Shown one piece after another: positions 1-7,869 of a stretch of 64,000 bases of DNA. Source of the DNA: Phenylobacterium sp. (lineage in GTDB: Bacteria > Pseudomonadota > Alphaproteobacteria > Caulobacterales > Caulobacteraceae); contig NZ_JACESE010000002.1 of assembly GCF_013911965.1 (NCBI RefSeq), positions 62,001-126,000 of the forward strand, written 5' to 3'. A program made the translations under genes and the position numbers. The notes beneath the pieces are model-generated. The model was given only the letters and a program-made list of their open reading frames with translations, did no database searches and was not told the origin of the DNA. Numbering within the stretch: the first letter of the stretch is position 1; every line of letters begins with the position of its first letter.

Positions 1-61
1 GTCCCCACGCGAAGGTCGCCCATCTTTTTGTCGCCCGCCCTACAGGGCTTTCCGTCTTCAC

Positions 62-1336
62 TCAATCTTGAACGGGCCGCCGGCTGCGCAGGGCGCGGGC
101 TGAGGTGATCGCCTGCGGACCGAAGCGGGCGCGGATCGAATCGGCCGTCTTCTCCTCGGCCAGGGCGCGGCTCTCGTCATTGCCGAAGAAGTCCGCCTCC
201 AGCGATTCCAGGGGCGAAAGCTCGGCCAGGCCGATGCCGATCAGTCGGTAGCGCCGGCCGTCGGTCTCCTTCTTCAGGAGTTCGCGGCCCACCGAAAAGA
301 GGGTCCGAGCCGTCTGGGTCGCGGCCGGCAGGGCGCGGCGGCGGGTGAGAATCCTGAAGTCGGCGGTCTTCAGCTTCAGCGTCACCACGCGGCCGGCCAC
401 GCCGCCCGCACGGGCCTGGCGTGCGACCTTCTCGCACAGGGGCGCCAGACGGTCCTCCAGCACGCCATAGTCGGAATAGTCGTCGTCGAAGGTCGTTTCG
501 GCGCTGATTCCCTTGCGCGCCTGATCGGGATCGACCGCGCGGCTGTCGCGGCCATGGGCCAGGTCGTGCAGGCGAAGCCCATGGGCCCCGAAGCGGCGCG
601 CGAGGTCCTTCGGCTCGGCCCGCGCCAGATCGCCGACCAGCCGGAAACCCGCGTCGTCGAGGCTGCGGACCATGGCCGGCCCCACGCCCGGCAGGATGCC
701 GACCGGCCGGGGCGCGAGAAAGGCCTGCGCTTCGGCCGCGCCGATCACCGAAAAGCCGCGGGGCTTGTCCAGGTCCGAGGCGATCTTGGCCAGGAACTTG
801 TTGGGCGCGAGGCCGATGGAGACGGTCAGGCCCGTCTCCGACTCGATCCGCGCCTGCAGGCGGGCGAGCGTCAGGGCCGGCGGCGCGCCGTGCAGACGCT
901 GGGTCCCGGAGAGGTCCATCCAGGCCTCGTCCAGCGACAGGGGCTGAACGAGCGGGGTCAGGTCGGCCATCATGGCCATGATCCGCCGGCTCTCGGCCCG
1001 ATACTTGGTGAAGTCCGGCTTGATGACCACGGCCTGCGGACAGGCCTTCAGCGCCTTGAACATCGGCATGGCCGAGCGCACGCCGTAGACGCGGGCCATG
1101 TAGCAGCAGGTGGTGACGACGCCGCGCTTGCCGCCGCCGACGATGACCGGCCGGTCGCGCAGTTCGGGCCGGTCGCGCTTCTCCACCGAGGCGTAGAAGG
1201 CGTCGCAGTCCATGTGCGCCATGGCCAGGTCGAAGAGTTCGGCGTGCGCGACCATCCGCGGCGAGCCGCAGGCCGGGCAGCGCCGGGCGGCGGGCGCCGG
1301 CCCGCTCCAGAGGCAGTCGCGGCAGAGGGCGTTCAT
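62..1336 (-). CDS. dinB: DNA polymerase IV (Y-family translesion polymerase)
   Basis: Translesion polymerase of 424 residues. The palm motif DCDAFYASVE lies near residue 36 and SLDEAW carries further catalytic acidic residues; fingers, thumb and little-finger regions follow. An N-terminal extension holds four cysteines (C5, C8, C20, C23) spaced like a small zinc ribbon. The open frame runs upstream into the next gene, but the start used here (MNALCRDC) gives an ATGA overlap with the stop of the ROK kinase gene, suggesting translational coupling. It is the last gene of a three-gene minus-strand operon. SOS control is known for the family but no LexA box was identified here. Confidence 0.93.
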   Translation of the reverse strand: MNALCRDCLWSGPAPAARRCPACGSPRMVAHAELFDLAMAHMDCDAFYASVEKRDRPELRDRPVIVGGGKRGVVTTCCYMARVYGVRSAMPMFKALKACPQAVVIKPDFTKYRAESRRIMAMMADLTPLVQPLSLDEAWMDLSGTQRLHGAPPALTLARLQARIESETGLTVSIGLAPNKFLAKIASDLDKPRGFSVIGAAEAQAFLAPRPVGILPGVGPAMVRSLDDAGFRLVGDLARAEPKDLARRFGAHGLRLHDLAHGRDSRAVDPDQARKGISAETTFDDDYSDYGVLEDRLAPLCEKVARQARAGGVAGRVVTLKLKTADFRILTRRRALPAATQTARTLFSVGRELLKKETDGRRYRLIGIGLAELSPLESLEADFFGNDESRALAEEKTADSIRARFGPQAITSARALRSRRPVQD

Positions 1337-2229
1337 GGCTGTTCGGACGGCCACAGCCAGGCCGCGCCGCGGACGCCGGAGGAATCTCCGTGCCGCGCCG
1401 GCCGCACCGGCGTGTCGATCCCGTCGCCGAAGACATGGGGCGAAATGGCCGCGGGCAGCCGGGCGTAGAGCTCGCTTACGTTCGACATGCCGCCGCCCAG
1501 GACGATGATGTCCGGATCGATGATGTCCACCACCACGGCGAGGGCGCGGGCCAGACGGTCGACATAGCGGTCCAGGGCGGCCGTCGCGGCGGCGTCTCCC
1601 GCGCGGGCGCGATCGACGATCGCCGCCGCCGAAAGGCCTTCCCCATGATCGCGCTCGAAGGCGGGGCCGGACACCCACTGCTCCAGACAGCCGCGGCGGC
1701 CGCACCAGCAGGCGGGACCGGGGTGCTCCTGCGCAGAGGCCCAGGGGAGGGGCATGTGCCCCCACTCGCCGGCCACGCCGTTCCGTCCCGCCACGGGCCG
1801 CCCGTCGACCGCCAGGCCGGCGCCGCAGCCCGTGCCCAGGATGGCGGCGAAGACGACCGCTTCGCCCGCGCCGGCGCCGTCGGTCGCCTCCGACACGGCC
1901 AGGCAGTTGGCGTCGTTGGCCAGGCGCACCGGCCGGCCGAGCCGCGCCTCCAGGTCCGCGCCGAACGTCTTTCCGTTCAGCCAGGTGGAGTTGGCGTTGC
2001 GGATCAGCCCCGTGCGGGGCGAGACCGAGCCCGGAATCCCGATCCCCACCCGCGGGGCCCGGCCGCCCGCCTCGGCCTCGGCCTGCGCCACCAGGCGGGC
2101 GATGGATTCGATCGAGCTCTCATAGCCGCGAGGATTGGGCGCCCGCACGCGCGCCAGGAAGCGCCCCTCGGCGTCCAGGGCCGCGGCCTCGATCTTGGTG
2201 CCGCCATAGTCGACGCCGATGCGCATCAT
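1333..2229 (-). CDS. ROK-family sugar kinase (fructokinase/N-acetylglucosamine kinase type)
   Basis: Cytoplasmic sugar kinase of 298 residues. The N-terminal phosphate-binding motif is VDYGGTKIE and the ROK cysteine signature is CWCGRRGCLEQ, which in the family binds structural zinc. EWGHMPLP precedes it, as in fructokinase Mak and NagK. The sequence ends with the ATGA overlap into dinB and begins 11 bases after the HAD hydrolase, so the three are probably cotranscribed. The second codon is also ATG, so the start could be three bases later. No DNA-binding N-terminus is present, which argues against a ROK repressor. The exact sugar cannot be read from sequence. Confidence 0.88.
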   Translation of the reverse strand: MMRIGVDYGGTKIEAAALDAEGRFLARVRAPNPRGYESSIESIARLVAQAEAEAGGRAPRVGIGIPGSVSPRTGLIRNANSTWLNGKTFGADLEARLGRPVRLANDANCLAVSEATDGAGAGEAVVFAAILGTGCGAGLAVDGRPVAGRNGVAGEWGHMPLPWASAQEHPGPACWCGRRGCLEQWVSGPAFERDHGEGLSAAAIVDRARAGDAAATAALDRYVDRLARALAVVVDIIDPDIIVLGGGMSNVSELYARLPAAISPHVFGDGIDTPVRPARHGDSSGVRGAAWLWPSEQP

Positions 2230-2240
2230 GCGGCGGCGGT

Positions 2241-2927
2241 TCAGGCGATGGCGTCGGCGATGGCCACGCGCAGGGCGTCCCAGTCGTCGATGCGGGTGTG
2301 CCGTTCGGGCGCGGCGGGGGCCAGCGGACGAAGCCGGGGGTCGGCCACGTGCTGGAAGCGCGCCACGTGCGGCGCCGTCTCGGCGACGGAGTCGAGGTTC
2401 GGCAGCAGGTCGTCCACGAAGGCGGCCGGACCGCGCACCTGGGCGGCCATGGCCCCGGCCAGCGGACCCTTCGGCCCGGTGTTCAGGATAAGCGGATAGT
2501 CGAGGCCGTGACGGCCGAGCCAGCGGGCGCGGGCCAGCCGCGCCTGACCCGGCGCATTGGTCAGGATCACCACGCCGGCGTCCTGGGCGATCTGACGGAG
2601 CGCTTCGACCGCCCCCTCGGTCACGGCCATCTCGCCGCAGCCGTAGCGGAAGAAGTCCTCATAGTGAGCGCGGCCTTCCTCCAGGGCGAGGTGCTCGTCC
2701 TCGCCGGGACGGAAGATGTTCTGGAAAAGGGCGAAGCGGTCGACCCGCAGCTCGAGCCCGCGCCCCTCCAGGAAGCGTCCGAAGCCCTCCATGAAGAGGC
2801 CGAGCACCTCGTCCACGTCCACGATCACCAGCGGCCGGTCCAGGGCCAGGCCCAGCGCTTCCAGGTCGGGTGCGCGCACGGGCTCGGCCGGCTCGCGGCG
2901 GACGGCGGCGACGGTGTCGGTCTTCAT
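2241..2927 (-). CDS. HAD-superfamily hydrolase
   Basis: Protein of 228 residues with haloacid-dehalogenase motifs: motif I VIVDVDEVL (nucleophile Asp), motif II ILTNA, a lysine in the NTGPKGPL stretch (motif III) and the acidic motif IV FVDDLLPN. These fit a phosphatase or phosphoglycolate-type hydrolase of subfamily I. The start MKTDTV was chosen over an ATG nine codons upstream as the more usual length, but either is possible. First gene of the HAD-ROK-dinB operon, divergent from divK across about 140 bases. The substrate is unknown; pairing with a sugar kinase hints at a sugar phosphate. Confidence 0.75.
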   Translation of the reverse strand: MKTDTVAAVRREPAEPVRAPDLEALGLALDRPLVIVDVDEVLGLFMEGFGRFLEGRGLELRVDRFALFQNIFRPGEDEHLALEEGRAHYEDFFRYGCGEMAVTEGAVEALRQIAQDAGVVILTNAPGQARLARARWLGRHGLDYPLILNTGPKGPLAGAMAAQVRGPAAFVDDLLPNLDSVAETAPHVARFQHVADPRLRPLAPAAPERHTRIDDWDALRVAIADAIA

Positions 2928-2970
2928 CTGTTCTGGCTGCGGCGTGGCGACCACTGGCTCTCTCGTGCGG

Positions 2971-2985
2971 CTAACGCCAGTTTAA
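2971..2985 (+). promoter_or_regulatory. CtrA-like binding box upstream of divK
   Basis: CTAA, seven bases, TTAA. This matches the CtrA consensus TTAA-N7-TTAA at seven of eight positions and lies 82 bases before the divK start. CtrA control of divK is known in Caulobacter; the assignment here is by consensus only. Confidence 0.45.
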
Positions 2986-3067
2986 GGATATCCGTGGGAT
3001 CACTTGTATCGAAGGTGGGGCCGGCGGGGGAATCGCCGTTCCGAATAAGAGCATCGTCGAGACGGGC

Positions 3068-3433
3068 ATGGCCAAGAAGGTCCTCATCGTCGAGGATAAC
3101 GAGCTGAACATGAAGCTTTTTCATGATCTGCTCGACGCGCAAGGGTACGAGACCCTGCAGACCCGCGAGGGTCTGCAAGCCCTGTCTCTCGCCCGCGAGC
3201 ACCGTCCCGACCTCATTCTGATGGATATCCAGCTGCCCGAGATCTCCGGCCTGGAAGTCACCAAGTGGCTGAAGGAGGACGACGAACTGGCGGGCATCCC
3301 CGTCGTCGCCGTCACGGCCTTCGCCATGAAGGGCGACGAGGAGCGTATTCGCGAGGGCGGCTGCGAGGCCTATATTTCCAAGCCCATCTCGGTGTCGCAC
3401 TTCCTCGACACCATCCGACGGCTCCTGGGGTAG
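3068..3433 (+). CDS. divK: Single-domain response regulator DivK
   Basis: A stand-alone receiver domain of 121 residues that in Caulobacter carries polarity and cell-cycle signals: DivJ phosphorylates it, PleC dephosphorylates it, and it acts through DivL and CckA to lower CtrA activity. The acidic pocket VEDN (E9, D10), phospho-acceptor D53 in [10 protein letters not shown], the switch Thr in [13 protein letters not shown] and Lys in YISKPIS are all visible. There is no output domain. It is followed four bases later by pleD, the classic Caulobacterales operon. A CtrA-like box lies upstream. Confidence 0.97.
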   Translation: MAKKVLIVEDNELNMKLFHDLLDAQGYETLQTREGLQALSLAREHRPDLILMDIQLPEISGLEVTKWLKEDDELAGIPVVAVTAFAMKGDEERIREGGCEAYISKPISVSHFLDTIRRLLG

Positions 3434-3437
3434 CGCC

Positions 3438-4802
3438 ATGTCCGCACGCATCCTGGTGGTGGACGACATCGAGGCCAATGTCCGCCTTCTCGAGGCGAAG
3501 CTGACGGCCGAGTACTACGAGGTGCTGACCGCGTCGGACGGGCCCACGGCGCTCGCCATTGCGGCCTCCGAGAAGCCGGACATCGTCTTGCTGGACGTCA
3601 TGATGCCGGGCATGGACGGCTTCCAGGTCTGTCGCCGGCTGAAGGACGATCCGGAAACGCGCCATGTGCCGGTGGTGCTGGTCACCGCGCTCGACGGCCG
3701 GTCCGACCGCATCGCGGGGCTGGAAGCCGGCGCCGACGAATTTCTGACCAAGCCCATCGACGACGTCATGCTGTTCGCCCGGGTGCGCAGCCTGACCCGC
3801 CTGAAGGCCGTCATCGACGAACTGCGCGTGCGCGAGGCCTCGGGCCGGCGGATCGGCGTCATCGCCGGCGCCAGTTCGCGCCTGGGCGGCACGGGCGGGC
3901 GTGTTCTGATCGTCGACGATCACGAGCGCCAGGCCCAGCGGATCGCCTCGGAGCTGTCCATCGAGCACCGCCCGGTCATCGAAACCGAACCGGACAAGGC
4001 CCTGCTGACCGCCCGCGGCCCGGTGGACCTGGTCATCGTCAACGCCACGGCGCGGAGCTTCGACGGCCTGCGCTTCTCGGCCCAGCTCCGCTCCGACGAG
4101 GCCACCCGCCACCTGCCGATCCTGGCCATCGTGGATTTCGACGAGCGGCCGCGCCTGATGAAGGCGCTGGAGATCGGGGTCAACGACCTGCTGGCCAAGC
4201 CGATCGATCCGCAGGAGCTGTCGGCCCGCGCCCGGACCCAGATCCGCCGCAAGCGCTACACCGACTATCTGCGGGACAATCTGGATCATTCGCTGGAGCT
4301 GGCCGTCACCGACCAGCTGACCGGCCTGCACAACCGCCGCTACATGACCGGCCAGCTCGAAGCGCTGGTGAAGCGCGCCGCCCATGGCGGTGATCCGGTC
4401 GCGGCCCTGCTGATCGACATCGATCACTTCAAGAAGATCAATGACGGCTACGGCCACGACGTCGGCGACGAGGTGCTGCGCGAGTTTGCGGTGCGCCTGG
4501 CCTCCAACGTCCGGGCGGTGGACCTGCCTTGCCGCTATGGCGGGGAGGAGTTCGTCGTGGTCATGCCGGGCACCAGGCTGGAGGACGCCGAGCGGATCGC
4601 CGAGCGCATCCGTCTCCACGTGGCCGGCTCGCCCTTCCGCGTGGCCCAGGGGAGCGAACTGCTGACGGCCACCATCTCCGTCGGCGTCGCGGCGACCCAG
4701 GGGCCGGAGGACACGCCCGACGCCCTCCTCAAGCGCGCCGACGAGGGGCTCTATGAGGCCAAGCAGTCCGGCCGCAACAAGGTCATCGCCCGGGCGGCCT
4801 GA
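3438..4802 (+). CDS. pleD: Diguanylate cyclase response regulator PleD
   Basis: Makes cyclic di-GMP from GTP and drives the swarmer-to-stalked transition in Caulobacter. At 454 residues it equals Caulobacter PleD. Order: receiver 1 (phospho-acceptor D53 in VLLDVMMPGMDG), a receiver-like adaptor (about 150-270), and a GGDEF domain (about 285-454). The active site GGEEF is at 368-372, and the inhibitory I-site RAVD sits five residues ahead, so product inhibition should be intact. DivJ and PleC control both DivK and PleD in the family. Cyclic di-GMP also stimulates holdfast synthesis, linking it to the locus at 28-39 kb. Confidence 0.97.
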   Translation: MSARILVVDDIEANVRLLEAKLTAEYYEVLTASDGPTALAIAASEKPDIVLLDVMMPGMDGFQVCRRLKDDPETRHVPVVLVTALDGRSDRIAGLEAGADEFLTKPIDDVMLFARVRSLTRLKAVIDELRVREASGRRIGVIAGASSRLGGTGGRVLIVDDHERQAQRIASELSIEHRPVIETEPDKALLTARGPVDLVIVNATARSFDGLRFSAQLRSDEATRHLPILAIVDFDERPRLMKALEIGVNDLLAKPIDPQELSARARTQIRRKRYTDYLRDNLDHSLELAVTDQLTGLHNRRYMTGQLEALVKRAAHGGDPVAALLIDIDHFKKINDGYGHDVGDEVLREFAVRLASNVRAVDLPCRYGGEEFVVVMPGTRLEDAERIAERIRLHVAGSPFRVAQGSELLTATISVGVAATQGPEDTPDALLKRADEGLYEAKQSGRNKVIARAA

Positions 4803-4805
4803 GGC

Positions 4806-4858
4806 GCATAGCCAAGCTATGCTTCACCAGGTAGCGTCCCCCTAAGGAAACTACCTGG
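4806..4858 (+). promoter_or_regulatory. Two tandem RNA hairpins before a small membrane-protein gene
   Basis: GCATAGC-CAA-GCTATGC (4806-4822) is a perfect 7-bp stem. CCAGGTAG/CTACCTGG (4827-4834 with 4851-4858) is a perfect 8-bp stem around a 16-base loop. The second reaches the Shine-Dalgarno (GGGGAGG, about 4857-4863) of the next gene. A loop segment TCCCC could instead pair with GGGGA, so two exclusive folds are possible. Neither hairpin has a T-tract. Regulation is inferred. Confidence 0.4.
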
Positions 4859-4868
4859 GGAGGCGGCG

Positions 4869-5240
4869 ATGATGATCCTGATCTCGGCATGGCTGGCGAT
4901 CGGATTCGGGGTGTTGGGCGCGGTGCTCGAGGTGCTCCGAAACTGGCCGGACTGGCAATGGTGGCCATTCTGGGTCGTAGACTATGTCGCCGCAGGCCTA
5001 TTGATTGTGGGCGGGGCGCTCGCGTTACGCCGGCGTGGCGAGCGCGTTCTCGCCGCCGGATGGGCCTTCGCCTGCGCCATGTTCTGGATGTCCTTCTTCG
5101 GCCATCTCAGCGGCCTCCGCGAAGCCGTGGAGGCTTCCGCGCGTGAGCAGAGACTGACCTTCATCATCGGCGTCATGTTCGCCGTGACCGCCGTCGGGCT
5201 CGTCCTGACCCTGCTCGGTCGGTCCCGTCGGGGGCCGTAA
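4869..5240 (+). CDS. Small integral membrane protein, function unknown
   Basis: 123 residues with about four hydrophobic segments: near 3-23, 33-53, 62-80 and 95-116, with a basic RRRGER loop after the second and a basic C-terminus. A strong Shine-Dalgarno GGGGAGG precedes the ATGATG start. It follows pleD by 66 bases containing two hairpins, so it may be cotranscribed with divK-pleD or attenuated. A clear terminator lies downstream. I do not recognise the family. Confidence 0.65.
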   Translation: MMILISAWLAIGFGVLGAVLEVLRNWPDWQWWPFWVVDYVAAGLLIVGGALALRRRGERVLAAGWAFACAMFWMSFFGHLSGLREAVEASAREQRLTFIIGVMFAVTAVGLVLTLLGRSRRGP

Positions 5241-5248
5241 GCCAACGC

Positions 5249-5280
5249 AAAAGGCCCGGCTGATCCAGCCGGGCCTTTTT
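5249..5280 (+). terminator. Rho-independent terminator, probably bidirectional
   Basis: AAGGCCCGGCTG-ATC-CAGCCGGGCCTT is a perfect 12-bp stem with A residues before and TTTT after. It lies between the convergent membrane-protein gene and rpmG and can serve both. Confidence 0.85.
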
Positions 5281-5304
5281 AAATCTCGCGTGTGCGAGGC
5301 GATC

Positions 5305-5472
5305 CTACTTGATCTTGCCTTCGCGGAACTCGACGTGCTTGCGCACGATCGGGTCGTACTTCTTCATGACCAGCTTTTCGGTCTTGGTGCGGGCGTTCTT
5401 CTTCGTCACGTAGAAAAAGCCGGTGTCCGCCGAGGAGTTCAGGCGGATCTTGATGGAAGCGGGCTTCGCCAT
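5305..5472 (-). CDS. rpmG: 50S ribosomal protein L33
   Basis: 55-residue ribosomal protein beginning [20 protein letters not shown] and continuing with [20 protein letters not shown], the standard bacterial L33 signature. It has no zinc-binding CxxC pairs, so it is the zinc-independent (C-minus) form. The length is normal. The stop is 25 bases from the shared terminator. A gap of 105 bases separates it from the pirin gene upstream. Confidence 0.96.
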   Translation of the reverse strand: MAKPASIKIRLNSSADTGFFYVTKKNARTKTEKLVMKKYDPIVRKHVEFREGKIK

Positions 5473-5577
5473 AGTCGGTCCTCGCGGGGCCGGGCAAGCG
5501 CGCTTGCGCCGGCGGTCGTTCGTAAAGAGCCGCGGACAATACGAATCCGCAGACCAAAGTCAATGCAGGGCCGGGAC

Positions 5578-6408
5578 TTAGCGCGCCTGCGTCAGCCGGC
5601 CCGTCTGGTAGTCCGAAAACGCCTGGCGGATCTCGTCGACCGTGTTCATCACGAAGGGGCCGTGGGCGACCACGGGCTCGTCGATCACCGGCGCGGCGTA
5701 GAAGAGGGCGCGCAAGGGGGCGCGGGCGGTGAGCGGCAGCACGTCGTCGGCGTCTTGCGCGTGCGCCCAGGCGTGCTGGTCGGCCTTGACGACGGCGCCG
5801 CCCGCGCCGACCTCGGCCTCGCCCTCCAGCACCAGCAGGAAGCCGCGCCAGCCGTTGGCGAGCGGCAACTCCAGCCGCGCGCCGGCCTCCAGGCGCAGAT
5901 CCATCAGGGCCAGCGGCCAGAGGCTGCCGTGCGCCCGCTCGGCCGCGCCGAAGCGGCCGGCATAGAGGCGGACCTCGAAACCCTCGCCGGAGACGAGCGC
6001 CGCATCGGCCGCCCGCTGGTCGCTGTAGCGGGCCGGGCTCATCTTCTTGGCCGCCGGCAGGTTGAGCCACAGCTGAAGGGAGTGGACGCCCTGCGGCCCC
6101 GGCATCTCCGAATGCAGCACCCCGCCGCCGGCGGTCATGAACTGGATGTCGCCGGCCTCCAGCTCGCCGTGGGCGCCGGTGTGGTCCTCGTGGATCATCT
6201 GGCCTTCGAGTACGAAGGTCACCGTCTCCATGCCGCGGTGCGGATGGGTGGGGAAGCCGGCCGGCGGGGCGAACCAGTCCTCGGCCAGGAACAGGAAGGG
6301 GCAGTAGGGCGCGTGCTCGCGCGGCGCGATCACCAGCCGGTTCTGGTGGCGCGGCCCGACCATCTGGCGGGGACCGGCGGCTTCGATGCGGTCGACGGAC
6401 AGGGCCAT
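5578..6408 (-). CDS. Pirin-family bicupin protein
   Basis: 276 residues in the pirin/quercetin 2,3-dioxygenase-like family. The N-terminal cupin carries the metal motif FPTHPHRGMETVTF and later HSEMPG, giving the usual three His and one Glu. The C-terminal cupin region is less conserved, as is typical. The start MALSVDRIEA leaves eight bases after the flavin reductase gene, so the two form an operon. Pirins have been reported as quercetinases or redox-sensing cofactors; which applies here is unknown. The partner reductase suggests a role in quinone or flavonoid redox chemistry. Confidence 0.87.
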   Translation of the reverse strand: MALSVDRIEAAGPRQMVGPRHQNRLVIAPREHAPYCPFLFLAEDWFAPPAGFPTHPHRGMETVTFVLEGQMIHEDHTGAHGELEAGDIQFMTAGGGVLHSEMPGPQGVHSLQLWLNLPAAKKMSPARYSDQRAADAALVSGEGFEVRLYAGRFGAAERAHGSLWPLALMDLRLEAGARLELPLANGWRGFLLVLEGEAEVGAGGAVVKADQHAWAHAQDADDVLPLTARAPLRALFYAAPVIDEPVVAHGPFVMNTVDEIRQAFSDYQTGRLTQAR

Positions 6409-6416
6409 GGGCGACC

Positions 6417-6974
6417 TCAGGCGTTGATGCGGGCGATCCAGGCGGCGAACTTCTCCACCCACGCGCCGATGATCTGGCGGAACTTCGGGTCGGCGACCTC
6501 GCCCTCCGGCGAGAAGTGCTCGTCCCGATGGATGAAATAGAGTTGCGGCGCCCCCATGACGGCCATGTCGATGGAGAGCAGCACATTGCGCAGCTCCACC
6601 TGGGCCGCCGCCGTGCCCAGCGGGCCGGGGCTGGCGCCGACGACGGCCGCGGGCTTGCCGCGCCAGACCGACTGGCCGGCCGGCCGCGTGCCCCAGTCGA
6701 TGGCGTTCTTCAGCACGCCGGGCACGCCGCGATTGTACTCCGGCGTGACGAACAGCACCGCATCGGCGCCCGCCACCGCCGCCTTGAAGTCGGCGACGCC
6801 CTGCGGGAAATCCGCCTCCAGGTCCTGGTTGTAGAGCGGCACGGCCTCGATGCCGACGATCTGCAGGTCGAGCCGCGGGGCGGCCATCAGGGCGATGGCC
6901 TGGGCCAGCCTGCGATTGGCGGAGTCCTTGCGCAGGCTGCCGACGATGACGGCGACCTTGGGGCGTTCTGACAT
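6417..6974 (-). CDS. NADPH-dependent FMN reductase (ChrR/YieF-like quinone reductase)
   Basis: 185-residue flavodoxin-fold enzyme. FMN phosphate-binding loop GSLRKDSANRRLA near residue 13, substrate/FMN motif TPEYNRGVPGVLKNAIDW, and GASPGPLGTAAAQ are conserved with E. coli YieF/ChrR and Pseudomonas quinone reductases. Members transfer two electrons from NAD(P)H to quinones, azo dyes or chromate and protect against redox cycling. It lies directly upstream of the pirin gene and downstream of a Nudix hydrolase gene, all on the minus strand. Confidence 0.88.
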   Translation of the reverse strand: MSERPKVAVIVGSLRKDSANRRLAQAIALMAAPRLDLQIVGIEAVPLYNQDLEADFPQGVADFKAAVAGADAVLFVTPEYNRGVPGVLKNAIDWGTRPAGQSVWRGKPAAVVGASPGPLGTAAAQVELRNVLLSIDMAVMGAPQLYFIHRDEHFSPEGEVADPKFRQIIGAWVEKFAAWIARINA

Positions 6975-6999
6975 GGCGGCTCCGGTGGGCTGAGGGCGG

Positions 7000-7713
7000 C
7001 TAGAGATGCGCCATCTTATGGCCCTTCACGCCGAAGCGCATGAAGGGGGAGGGGCGTTCCGGATCTTCCAGCCGCCGGACCGCCTCCTCGATCATGGTGC
7101 GCGTCACCATGGGCAGCTGCAGGCCCAGCGCCTCGTCGAAATCGACCCAGGCGATCTCCTCCAGCTCGCCGCAGTCGGGCTGGCGGTCCAGGCTGATCAG
7201 CCGCTCGGCGTCGGCCATCAGGAACCAGGTGTCGAACCGCTTGGCCAGCATGGGCGGGGTGACGGCGCGGGCGATGATCTCCACGGCGTCCAGGTCGGGC
7301 AGGGCGCCCTGGGCCAGGAACTCCCGCCAGGGGCCGACGCCGGGCCGCGCGGGCGCGGCCTTGGCCAGCAGCAGGCCGGCCTCCTCCCAGGTCTCGCGGA
7401 TGGCGGCCAGCGCCAGGGCCCGCCCGCGGCCGGGCTTCAGGTGGCGGTCGAACTTGGCCTCCACCTCGGGCCGCAGGTCGGTGGCGTAGGGCGCGCGGAA
7501 GTCGGCCCGGTCGATGCGCCCGCCGGGAAAGACCCACAGGTTGGGCATGAAGTCGTGGCCGCTGTTGCGCCGGCCCATCAGGACCTGGGGCTTCTTGGCG
7601 TCACGCCGCACGAGGATGATCGTGGCCGCATCGCGCGGCTTGACGGCCCGTGTCCCCGGCGCACGCATCCGGCCCCCTTCGGGCCGGCGGGGAGTCGCTT
7701 CTGGTTCGCTCAT
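7000..7713 (-). CDS. Nudix hydrolase
   Basis: 237-residue Nudix-fold protein. The Nudix box appears as FPGGRID followed after an insertion by AAIRETWEEAGLLL; the REXXEEXG core for divalent metal is intact. The insertion and the C-terminal CxELEEIAWVDFDEAL stretch resemble the NUDT8/NUDT19 (CoA or ADP-ribose) group, so a nucleoside-diphosphate derivative is the likely substrate class. The first 20 residues are charged and low in complexity. It lies 25 bases upstream of the FMN reductase gene and may lead that operon. Confidence 0.84.
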   Translation of the reverse strand: MSEPEATPRRPEGGRMRAPGTRAVKPRDAATIILVRRDAKKPQVLMGRRNSGHDFMPNLWVFPGGRIDRADFRAPYATDLRPEVEAKFDRHLKPGRGRALALAAIRETWEEAGLLLAKAAPARPGVGPWREFLAQGALPDLDAVEIIARAVTPPMLAKRFDTWFLMADAERLISLDRQPDCGELEEIAWVDFDEALGLQLPMVTRTMIEEAVRRLEDPERPSPFMRFGVKGHKMAHL

Positions 7714-7834
7714 GAAACAATTGTATGAGACCGCCGCGACGGAGAGGAAGCGTGACGTTGGGGAAGGGGGGATGGTGGCGTCGGGAATATCCGCTTCCCG
7801 CCCGTAGGAACTTTCGGGACGTCAGCTTTCGGGC

Positions 7835-7847
7835 AGACTAATAGTCT
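7835..7847. repeat. Short inverted repeat before the RusA-like gene
   Basis: AGACT-AAT-AGTCT, a perfect 5-bp inverted repeat ending 22 bases before the start at 7870. It could be an operator; there is no direct evidence. Confidence 0.25.
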
Positions 7848-7869
7848 TTGGTTCGCCCTGCGCAAGGAT

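Noticed and set aside
1337-1765. N-terminal extension of dinB over the ROK kinase gene.
   Set aside because: It lacks any conserved sequence, and the ATGA-coupled internal start gives the normal length with the zinc-ribbon-like Cys.
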